From an uncultured Verrucomicrobiota bacterium (GTDB taxonomy: Bacteria > Verrucomicrobiota > Kiritimatiellia > RFP12 > UBA3636): DNA of 5,985 nt. The stretch covers positions 1-5,985 of the forward strand of contig CAMOEO010000192.1 in the NCBI GenBank assembly GCA_946612175.1, read 5' to 3'. The position numbers were made by a program, and so were the translations under genes. The first letter of the stretch is position 1, and each line of letters starts with the position of its first letter. Below, piece after piece: positions 1 through 5,985 of the stretch. Under the pieces are notes generated by a model. That model searched no databases and was not told where the DNA came from. It saw only the letters and a program-made list of their open reading frames with translations.

Positions 1-2
1 AA

Positions 3-100
3 GGTTGAAGGGGTTGAAAAGGTTGAAGGGGTTGAAAAGGTTGAAGGGGTTGAAAGGGTGAAGGGGTTGAAGGGGTTGAAGGGGTTGAAGGGGTTGAGGG
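3..100. repeat. 9-bp tandem repeat array (minisatellite), GGTTGAARR
   Basis: Eleven tandem units fill this stretch, ten of 9 bp and one of 8 bp. From 3 to 56 the units alternate between GGTTGAAGG and GGTTGAAAA (the last one is GGTTGAAAG), giving an 18-bp higher-order period. Unit 57-64 has lost a T (GGTGAAGG). From 65 to 100 the units are GGTTGAAGG three times and then GGTTGAGGG. The array starts at or before the window edge, so its true length is unknown. It lies directly downstream of the uvrB stop on the minus strand, where a transcript would read as repeats of UUCAACCCC. An open frame crosses part of it on the plus strand (Lys-Gly-Leu repeats), but nothing supports translation. The pattern suggests growth by slippage or unequal crossover; any function is unknown. 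Confidence 0.93.
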
Positions 101-101
101 G
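63..101 (+). other. Predicted G-quadruplex motif in the repeat array
   Basis: Five runs of exactly four G lie at 63-66, 72-75, 81-84, 90-93 and 98-101, separated by loops of 5, 5, 5 and 4 nt (TTGAA, last loop TTGA). This satisfies the standard quadruplex pattern of at least four G-tracts of three or more with loops of 1-7 nt, with one spare tract. The G-rich strand is the template strand for uvrB, and the motif begins about 14 bp past the uvrB stop codon. It could slow or stop RNA polymerase leaving uvrB, or stall replication. The motif is read directly from the sequence; folding and effect are inference. Confidence 0.7.
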
Positions 102-114
102 CTCGGGAGCGGGG

Positions 115-2151
115 TCAGGAGCGGCGGCGGCCGCGGGGCCGTTTCGGCGGAGCGGCGGGGGCGGGGGAGGGCGCGGCGGCGGATTCGCCGGACTGGAGGC
201 GGCGCAGCTGGTCGCGCAGGAGCGCGGCGCGCTCGAACTCGAGCGCGTTCGCGGCCTCGAGCATCTCGGCCTTGAGCTGCTCGATCGCCGCGGCGGCGTC
301 GGTCGGGAGCGCGGCGGAGGTGAGCGCGGCGTCGACATCGCCGACGACGGCGCGCACGGCGCTGTCCTCGGAGAGCGTGCGCTTCACCGAATGCGGGACG
401 ATGCCGTGCTTCGCGTTGAACGCGGTCTGGATGCGGCGGCGGCGCTCGGTGATGCGGATCATCTCCCTCATCGAGTCGGTGATCTGGTCGGCGTAGAGGA
501 TCACGCGCCCGCGCTCGTGGCGCGCGGTGCGGCCCGCGGTCTGGATGAGCGAAGTGGTGGAGCGCAGGAAGCCCTCCTTGTCCGCGTCGAGCACGGCGAC
601 GAGCGCCACCTCCGGCAGGTCGAGGCCCTCGCGCAGCAGGTTGATGCCGACGAGCGCGTCAAAGTCGCCTTTGCGCAGGCGAGTGAGGATCGCGATGCGG
701 TCGAGGGCGTCGATGTCGGAGTGGAGGTACTCCACGCGCAGGCCCGCCTCGCGCAGGTAGGCGGCGAGGTCCTCGGCGGTGCGCTTGGTGAGGGCGGTGA
801 CGAGGACGCGGTCCTTGCGCTCGGCGGCGGCGCGGATCTCCTCCATCACGTCGTCGATCTGCCCGGCGAGCGGGCGGACCTCGACGGGCGGGTCGAGCAG
901 GCCCGTCGGGCGGACGACCTGCTCGACGACGCGGCTCGCGTGCGCCTTCTCGTAGGGGCCGGGCGTGGCGGAGGCGAAGAGGACCTGGCCGAGCTTGGCC
1001 TCGAACTCCTCGAAGGAGAGCGGGCGGTTGTCGCGCGCGGAGGGGAGGCGGAAGCCGTTGTCGACGAGGATCGTCTTGCGCGCGCGGTCGCCGTGGAACA
1101 TCGCCTGCACCTGCGGGAGCGTGGCGTGCGACTCGTCGATGATCGTGAGGAACGGCTTCGGGAAGTAGTCGATGAGGCACTCGCCGGGCGTGCCGCGCGG
1201 GCGGCCGGAGAGGGGCTGGGAGTAGTTCTCGATGCCGGTGCAGTAGCCGATCTCGCGGATCATCGCGAGGTCGTACTCCGTGCGCTGCTGCAGGCGCTGC
1301 GCCTCCAGCAGCTTCCCGTTCGCGTTGAACCACGCGACGCGCTCGCGCATCTCGGCCTCGATCGCGGCGAGGCCGGCCTCGATCTTCTCCTGCGGGAGGA
1401 CGTAGTTGCGCGCGGGGGCGACGATCGTGCGGTCGAGGCGGCGCAGCGTGCGGCCGGAGACGGGGTCGAACTCGGAGAGCTCCTCCACCTCGTCGCCGAA
1501 GAGGCCGATGCGGTAGGCGACCTTGTCGTTCCAGGCGGGGAAGACGTCGACCGTGTCGCCGCGGACGCGGAACGAGCCGGGCTTCGGGTCGAAGTCGTTG
1601 CGCTCGTAGCGGATCTCGACGAGGCGGGCGAGCATCGCGTCGCGGTCGACCTCCTGGCCGACGGCGAGGTGCAGCGTCATGCCGGCGTAGTCGTCGGAGG
1701 AGCCGATGCCGTAGATGCACGAGACCGAGGCGACGACGACGACGTCCCGGCGCTGGACGAGGGCGTTGGCGGCGGAGAGGCGGAAGCGCTCGATCTCGTC
1801 GTTGATCGCGGAGTCCTTGGCGATGTAGGTGTCCGTCTGCGGGATGTAGGCCTCGGGCTGGTAGTAGTCGTAGTAGCTGACGAAGTACTCGACGGCGTTG
1901 TCGGGGAAGAACGCCTTGAGCTCGCCGTAGAGCTGCGCGGCGAGCGTCTTGTTGTGGGAGATGACGAGCGTCGGCATCCCGAGGTCGCGGATGACGTTCG
2001 CCATCGTGAACGTCTTGCCGGAGCCGGTGACGCCCTCGAGCGTCTGCGCCTTGACGCCCTTGCGGAAGCCGTCGACGAGCCGGGCGACGGCCTCGGGCTG
2101 GTCGCCCGCGGGAGCGTACGGGGAGACGAGATGGAAGGGGGAGTCGGGCAA
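115..2151 (-). CDS. uvrB: UvrABC system protein B (excinuclease subunit B)
   Basis: UvrB is the central subunit of cytoplasmic nucleotide excision repair. It receives damaged DNA from UvrA, verifies the lesion with its ATPase and beta-hairpin, and recruits UvrC for incision. The product is 678 aa, close to E. coli UvrB (673 aa). Visible in order: GDQPEA (16-21), Walker A GVTGSGKT (40-47), the aromatic beta-hairpin around YYDYYQPEAY (93-102), Walker B DESH (339-342), SATPG (394-398), GINLLREGLDLP (502-513), QTAGRTAR (motif VI, 537-544; both arginines kept) and a UVR coiled-coil motif (about 621-654) that binds UvrC. A Pro/Ala/Arg-rich tail follows. No ATG fits the N-terminus; the TTG at 2149-2151 gives a start three residues before the conserved Pro-Phe, as in E. 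coli, so I chose it. No Shine-Dalgarno is visible and the start lies 11 bp after the truB stop, suggesting translational coupling. The stop is TGA. Confidence 0.97.
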   Translation of the reverse strand: MPDSPFHLVSPYAPAGDQPEAVARLVDGFRKGVKAQTLEGVTGSGKTFTMANVIRDLGMPTLVISHNKTLAAQLYGELKAFFPDNAVEYFVSYYDYYQPEAYIPQTDTYIAKDSAINDEIERFRLSAANALVQRRDVVVVASVSCIYGIGSSDDYAGMTLHLAVGQEVDRDAMLARLVEIRYERNDFDPKPGSFRVRGDTVDVFPAWNDKVAYRIGLFGDEVEELSEFDPVSGRTLRRLDRTIVAPARNYVLPQEKIEAGLAAIEAEMRERVAWFNANGKLLEAQRLQQRTEYDLAMIREIGYCTGIENYSQPLSGRPRGTPGECLIDYFPKPFLTIIDESHATLPQVQAMFHGDRARKTILVDNGFRLPSARDNRPLSFEEFEAKLGQVLFASATPGPYEKAHASRVVEQVVRPTGLLDPPVEVRPLAGQIDDVMEEIRAAAERKDRVLVTALTKRTAEDLAAYLREAGLRVEYLHSDIDALDRIAILTRLRKGDFDALVGINLLREGLDLPEVALVAVLDADKEGFLRSTTSLIQTAGRTARHERGRVILYADQITDSMREMIRITERRRRIQTAFNAKHGIVPHSVKRTLSEDSAVRAVVGDVDAALTSAALPTDAAAAIEQLKAEMLEAANALEFERAALLRDQLRRLQSGESAAAPSPAPAAPPKRPRGRRRS

Positions 2152-2162
2152 GGCGCGGTCGG

Positions 2163-2903
2163 CTAGGAGAGGGCGGAGAGCGGGAGCAGACGGGAGGGGA
2201 GGTCGGCGCGGGGGAGGGCGCGCAGGTCGTCGAGGGCGATCGCGTCGGCGACGGAGAAGCGCCCGGAGCGGGTGCGGCGCAGGGCGGCGAGGTGGCCGCC
2301 GCAGCCGAGCGCGGCGCCGATGTCGTGGCAGAGCGTGCGGACGTAGGTGCCCTTGGTGCAGCGGACGGTGAAGCGGACGTCTGGGAGCGCGAAGTCGTCG
2401 ATGCGGAAGGAGAAGACGTGGACGAGGCGCGGCTCGCGCGCGACCTCCTCCCCCTTGCGGGCCATCTTGTAGAGCGGGACGCCGTTCACCTTGATCGCGG
2501 AGACCATCGGGGGCGTCTGGAAGATGTCGCCGGTGAAGTCGGCGGCGACCAGCGCCTCGAGGCGCTCGCGGGCGACGCCGGAGGGGTCGGAGCTGGAGAC
2601 GACCTCGCCCTCGGCGTCCTGCGTCGTGGTGGCGGCGCCGAGACGGAGGGTTCCCTCGTAGGTCTTGTCGCCGCCCATGAGGGAGGTGCAGAACTTGGTG
2701 CCGCGTCCGACGAGCAGGAGCAGCAGCCCCGTGGCCTGCGGGTCGAGCGTGCCGGCGTGGCCGACCTTGCGGAGCCGGAACATGCGCCGGACGGCGACGA
2801 CGACGTCGCTGGAGGTCATCCCGGCGGGCTTGTCGACGAGGAGCAGGCCGTCGGGATCGGCGCCGGGCGCGGGGGCGGCGGCGCGGGGGGGAGGGAAGGC
2901 CAT
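2163..2903 (-). CDS. truB: tRNA pseudouridine(55) synthase TruB
   Basis: TruB converts U55 to pseudouridine in the T-loop of nearly all tRNAs and also acts as a tRNA folding chaperone in the cytoplasm. The 246-aa product has the family motifs in order: LLLVDKPAGMTS (20-31), HAGTLDPQATG (49-59) with the catalytic Asp54, KTYEGTLRLG (80-89) with the conserved Tyr82, QTPPMVSAIKVNG (129-141) and CTKGTYVRTL (182-191). At 246 aa it is shorter than E. coli TruB (314 aa). It ends soon after the catalytic domain, so the C-terminal PUA-type domain appears absent, as in several shorter bacterial TruBs. The ATG at 2901-2903 is 9 bp after the pilin-like gene stop, with no clear Shine-Dalgarno. The stop is TAG. 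Adjacent uvrB and truB are probably cotranscribed, but the functions are unrelated; truB is more often found near rbfA/infB, which are not in view. Confidence 0.96.
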   Translation of the reverse strand: MAFPPPRAAAPAPGADPDGLLLVDKPAGMTSSDVVVAVRRMFRLRKVGHAGTLDPQATGLLLLLVGRGTKFCTSLMGGDKTYEGTLRLGAATTTQDAEGEVVSSSDPSGVARERLEALVAADFTGDIFQTPPMVSAIKVNGVPLYKMARKGEEVAREPRLVHVFSFRIDDFALPDVRFTVRCTKGTYVRTLCHDIGAALGCGGHLAALRRTRSGRFSVADAIALDDLRALPRADLPSRLLPLSALS

Positions 2904-2912
2904 GGCGACGAA

Positions 2913-3620
2913 CTACTGCAGCTTGTCGTCGTTTGGGTTCCACTGGAGGCCGCCGCCGTTGGACGTGCGGGTGGCGGACGGGGTCCAGATCTCCAGCATC
3001 CGGAAGTTGTTCGCGCTGCCGTCCGCGAAGCCGAGGTTGATCGACTTGTGGTGGCGGAAGGCGGAGCGGCCGGAGGCGGTGTCGACGAGGGTGGAGAGGT
3101 TGGCTCCGCCGGTTCCCCCCTGGCAGGTCTCGGTGAAGACGACGAAGGAGGTCGGGAACTTCAGGACCGAATGGCGGATGCGCTTCTTGAACGGCGGCTG
3201 GTTCGCGCCGTCGTCGACCCAGGTGTTGAGCGTGTAGCTGGAGTAGTACGTGGCGCCGGGATCGGGTGCGTCGGCGTCCGCCGGGCAGATGAACAGGTTC
3301 TTGTTGCGCCCGGCGCGGTTCCCCGCCATGAGGTCGGACATCGTCTCGACGCCGAGGTACGGGGGAAGGACGTTGAACCATCCGTCCGACGCGCCCGGCT
3401 CGTAGGCGGGCATGAGTCCCCGGTGCTCGTCGAGGTAGCTCGTGAGCGCATAGCACCACTGCTTGAGGTTGTTGAGGCAGGAGGACTGCTTCGCGCGGTC
3501 GCGGATCCTCTGGGCCGTGGGCACGGCGATGAGGGCGAGGATGCCGATGATGCCGATCACGACGAGCAGCTCGACGAGGCTGAAGCCGGAACGGGAGGGG
3601 CGGGTGGCGGAACGGTTCAT
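2913..3620 (-). CDS. Pilin-like secreted protein: prepilin N-terminus plus H-x9-DG motif
   Basis: This is a 235-aa protein with a class III (type IV pilin/pseudopilin) signal. A short basic leader (MNRSATRPSRSG, 1-12) is followed by a prepilin peptidase site Gly12/Phe13, the conserved Glu at position +5 (Glu17) and a hydrophobic helix to about residue 34. The mature part should therefore be anchored in the inner membrane with the rest outside, or be assembled into a pilus or type II secretion pseudopilus. Cysteines at 48, 56, 112 and 166 could form disulfides. H190 followed nine residues later by D200-G201 matches the H-x9-DG signature of a large family of such proteins in Planctomycetes, Verrucomicrobia and Lentisphaerae, where one genome often carries many copies. 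Their individual roles are mostly unknown. An in-frame ATG 34 codons upstream was rejected because it overlaps purH, makes an overlong leader, and lacks the strong Shine-Dalgarno that precedes this start. The stop is TAG. Confidence 0.9.
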   Translation of the reverse strand: MNRSATRPSRSGFSLVELLVVIGIIGILALIAVPTAQRIRDRAKQSSCLNNLKQWCYALTSYLDEHRGLMPAYEPGASDGWFNVLPPYLGVETMSDLMAGNRAGRNKNLFICPADADAPDPGATYYSSYTLNTWVDDGANQPPFKKRIRHSVLKFPTSFVVFTETCQGGTGGANLSTLVDTASGRSAFRHHKSINLGFADGSANNFRMLEIWTPSATRTSNGGGLQWNPNDDKLQ

Positions 3621-3626
3621 TTCGGA

Positions 3627-3632
3627 CTCCTT
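3627..3632 (-). promoter_or_regulatory. Shine-Dalgarno sequence of the pilin-like gene
   Basis: On the minus strand AAGGAG lies 6 nt before the ATG at 3618-3620, an ideal site. It settles the start of the pilin-like gene. It is the only strong Shine-Dalgarno among the five genes here, which suggests independent and possibly stronger translation of this secreted protein. Confidence 0.85.
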
Positions 3633-3651
3633 GGTTTTCGGATGCGGAGGG

Positions 3652-4920
<1,269 letters not shown>

Positions 4921-4944
4921 GGTCGGGAGGGGCTGGATGTCTGT

Positions 4945-4971
4945 ATGGTCCGGATGGTCGGGATGGTCGAG
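4945..4971. repeat. Three-copy 9-bp tandem repeat between two genes
   Basis: ATGGTCCGG, ATGGTCGGG and ATGGTCGAG follow one another directly (minus strand: repeats of GACCATCCC). They lie in the 62-bp gap between the TIM-barrel gene stop and the purH start. The nine bases starting at 4919, which overlap the purH start codon region, also read ATGGTCGGG. The unit differs from the array at 3-100, but the 9-bp period and intergenic position are shared. No hairpin or terminator is visible in this gap. Confidence 0.75.
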
Positions 4972-4982
4972 AGGGGGGATGG

Positions 4983-5834
4983 CTAGGCCTTGGCGGGCTT
5001 CGGGACGTAGGCGTCGAGGAGGCCCTGGAGGTAGGCGATGGTGTCGCGGATGTCCTTGTTCTGCTGTTCGCCGGAGATCTCGCGCTCGATCGTGAGGTCG
5101 CCCGTGAAGCCGCAGTCGAGGAGCTTCGGCAGGAACTCCGGGTAGCGGACGAAGCCGGTGCCGACCTTGACCTCGGGCCCGAGCTCGGTGCCGGTGGTGG
5201 GCGGGCAGCCGTCCTTGGCGTGGATCGAGCGGACCCACTTGCCGAAGACGTGCAGGGCGTCGATCGGGTTGCCCTTGCCGTACATCAGGAGGTTCGCCGG
5301 GTCGAGGTTGATGCCGAGGTTGTCCAGGCCCACCTCCTCGATGAAGCGAAGCAGCGTGACGGGGGTCTCCTGCCCGGTCTCGAACCAGAAGCCGAGGCCG
5401 AGCCGCTTGCAGTAGGAGGCGACCTCGTCGATCGCGACGGCGACGGGCTCGAACTCCGGATCGGTCATGTTCTCGGGGAGGAAGCCGAAGTGCGTGATGA
5501 TCGCCGGCGCGCCCGCCTCGGCGGCGAAGTCGGCCCAGTTCTTGAGCTGCTGGATGCGCATGTTGCGGTAGGTCGTCGGCACGAGGCCGAGCGTCACGGG
5601 GCCGCGCTTGAAGTTCCAGACGGCGGGGCCGGTGTAGCCGCTCCAGAACGCGGTGAGGCGCACGCCGAGCGCGGCGCAGTCGGCCTTGACCTTGCGGGCG
5701 AGGTCGAGCTTGCAGAGGTCCTTGTTCCAGCAGCAGACCTGGGCGCAGGGCAGGCCGAAGTCCGCGATGGCCCTGAGGTTGGAGGCGTCGGGCTTGAGGT
5801 TGCTGAGGACGCCGATTTCGGGGAGTTTGTTCAT
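4983..5834 (-). CDS. Sugar phosphate isomerase/epimerase-like TIM-barrel protein
   Basis: The 283-aa product belongs to the xylose isomerase-like / AP endonuclease family 2 TIM-barrel superfamily. Members are cytoplasmic, metal-dependent enzymes that isomerise or epimerise sugars, inositols or related keto compounds; the substrate cannot be told from sequence. Likely metal and active-site residues sit in the expected strand ends: His115 (ITHFG), Glu152 (FWFETG), Asp178 (INLDPANLL), His205 and Asp208 (IHAKDG) and Glu250 (IERE). No signal peptide is seen, and the length is normal for the family. The start ATG (5832-5834) precedes a first beta-strand (IGVLSNL); no Shine-Dalgarno is present, and the preceding leader is pyrimidine-rich. 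It is the first gene after the promoter at 5888-5916. The stop is TAG, followed by a 62-bp repeat-containing gap before purH. Paralogues of this family are abundant in Verrucomicrobia and Lentisphaerae and are usually linked to carbohydrate use; no sugar transporter or dehydrogenase is in view. Confidence 0.9.
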   Translation of the reverse strand: MNKLPEIGVLSNLKPDASNLRAIADFGLPCAQVCCWNKDLCKLDLARKVKADCAALGVRLTAFWSGYTGPAVWNFKRGPVTLGLVPTTYRNMRIQQLKNWADFAAEAGAPAIITHFGFLPENMTDPEFEPVAVAIDEVASYCKRLGLGFWFETGQETPVTLLRFIEEVGLDNLGINLDPANLLMYGKGNPIDALHVFGKWVRSIHAKDGCPPTTGTELGPEVKVGTGFVRYPEFLPKLLDCGFTGDLTIEREISGEQQNKDIRDTIAYLQGLLDAYVPKPAKA

Positions 5835-5887
5835 GTCGGGGAGGACGTAGGGGGCGAGGGGAGCGTTTCGCCCCCTGTTGCCCCCGC

Positions 5888-5916
5888 ATTCTACCGCAAC
5901 GCGGACGGGAATGCAA
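5888..5916 (-). promoter_or_regulatory. Predicted sigma70-type promoter for the gene cluster
   Basis: On the minus strand, TTGCAT (5911-5916) and TAGAAT (5888-5893) are separated by exactly 17 bp. The -10 box matches the consensus at 5 of 6 bases; the -35 box matches only its TTG. Transcription would start near 5881, giving a leader of about 47 nt before the ATG at 5834. The AT-richness of the -10 stands out in a very GC-rich setting. No other equally good promoter was seen between the five genes. Confidence 0.55.
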
Positions 5917-5935
5917 CGGCGGCCGCGTCCGCGTT
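5898..5935. promoter_or_regulatory. Perfect 9+9 bp inverted repeat around the -35 box, candidate operator
   Basis: AACGCGGAC at 5898-5906 is the exact reverse complement of GTCCGCGTT at 5927-5935, with 20 bp between and arm centres 29 bp apart. The left arm lies in the spacer between -35 and -10 and the right arm just upstream of the -35, so a dimeric regulator bound to both arms would cover the promoter. Most of the repeat is upstream of the predicted transcription start, so an RNA hairpin in this transcript is unlikely. It may also be chance in GC-rich DNA. Confidence 0.4.
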
Positions 5936-5951
5936 CCGCCGAAATCCCGCG

Positions 5952-5985
5952 CTAGGCGGAGCGGCGTCGCCGCGGGCCGCGGCGA
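5952..5985 (-). CDS. Possible 3' end of an upstream gene (Arg-rich tail), partial
   Basis: Read on the minus strand from the window edge, one frame gives RRGPRRRRSA and then a TAG stop at 5952-5954. The stop codon matches four of the five genes here, and an Arg-rich tail resembles the uvrB C-terminus. Ten residues are too few to identify anything, and GC-rich DNA gives such frames by chance, so this is only a possibility. Confidence 0.15.
   Translation of the reverse strand, partial: RRGPRRRRSA
5967..5985. repeat. GC-rich perfect palindrome at the window edge
   Basis: TCGCCGCGG and CCGCGGCGA form a perfect 9+9 bp inverted repeat around a single G at 5976. A second palindrome, GCGGCG-T-CGCCGC, overlaps it at 5961-5973. 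The arms reach the window edge and may extend further. No T-tract follows on the minus strand, so an intrinsic terminator for leftward transcription is not supported. It could be part of a hairpin after an upstream gene or simple GC-rich sequence. Confidence 0.5.

Noticed and set aside
1..100. CRISPR array
   Set aside because: The repeats are contiguous 9-mers with no unique spacers, and no cas genes are present.
101..110. Small hairpin GCTC-GG-GAGC after uvrB as a terminator
   Set aside because: The stem is only 4 bp with a 2-nt loop and no T-tract follows on the minus strand, so it is too weak to call.
58..2166. 702-codon open frame on the plus strand, starting in the 9-bp repeats
   Set aside because: It is antisense to uvrB, has a low-complexity Arg/Glu/Asp/Val-rich translation, and resembles no family. 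High GC keeps stops rare in the opposite frame.
2152..3459. Long N-terminal extension of the uvrB frame, to 1114 codons
   Set aside because: The extension runs through truB and part of the pilin-like gene in another frame and is Arg/Pro-rich shadow translation; real UvrB begins at the TTG.
4921..5916. N-terminal extension of the purH frame (754 codons), which could be mistaken for a fused cyclohydrolase domain
   Set aside because: The extension overlaps the TIM-barrel gene, is Arg/Pro-rich, and has no IMP cyclohydrolase motifs.
5961..5985. GC-rich palindromes as an intrinsic terminator for an upstream gene
   Set aside because: No run of T follows in the leftward direction, and the sequence is cut by the window edge.

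Overview
The window is a GC-rich (by eye about two thirds G+C or more) stretch of bacterial chromosome. All five confidently called genes lie on the minus strand, so they are transcribed from the right end of the window to the left. The best taxonomic clue is the pilin-like gene. It combines a type IV prepilin N-terminus with an H-x9-DG motif near the C-terminus, a combination typical of the Planctomycetes-Verrucomicrobia-Lentisphaerae group. With the high GC this suggests a Verrucomicrobiota or Lentisphaerota/Kiritimatiellota-type bacterium. This is an inference, not a firm assignment.

Layout in transcription order, right to left: (i) a non-coding leader (about 5835-5951) with a sigma70-like promoter on the minus strand, whose -35 box sits inside a perfect 9+9 bp inverted repeat; (ii) a sugar-phosphate isomerase/epimerase-like TIM-barrel protein (4983-5834); (iii) a 62-bp gap with a three-copy 9-bp tandem repeat; (iv) a stand-alone AICAR transformylase, which is PurH without the IMP cyclohydrolase domain (3652-4920); (v) a secreted pilin-like protein with the only good Shine-Dalgarno sequence in the window (2913-3620); (vi) truB, tRNA pseudouridine-55 synthase (2163-2903); (vii) uvrB, the excision-repair damage-recognition subunit, starting at TTG (115-2151); (viii) a second, longer 9-bp tandem array (3-100) just after the uvrB stop. 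The right half of that array is a textbook G-quadruplex motif on the plus strand.

The gaps between genes are 62, 31, 9 and 11 bp, no terminator-like hairpin with a T-tract was seen, and only one clear promoter was found, at the right end. The five genes could therefore form one transcript. Their functions (sugar metabolism, purine synthesis, surface or secretion, tRNA modification, DNA repair) do not form a pathway, so this looks like a housekeeping directon rather than a dedicated system. I found no mobile element, CRISPR array, RNA gene or obvious new multi-gene system. The points most worth a second look are non-coding: the G-quadruplex minisatellite after uvrB, the second 9-bp array, and the promoter enclosed by an inverted repeat.
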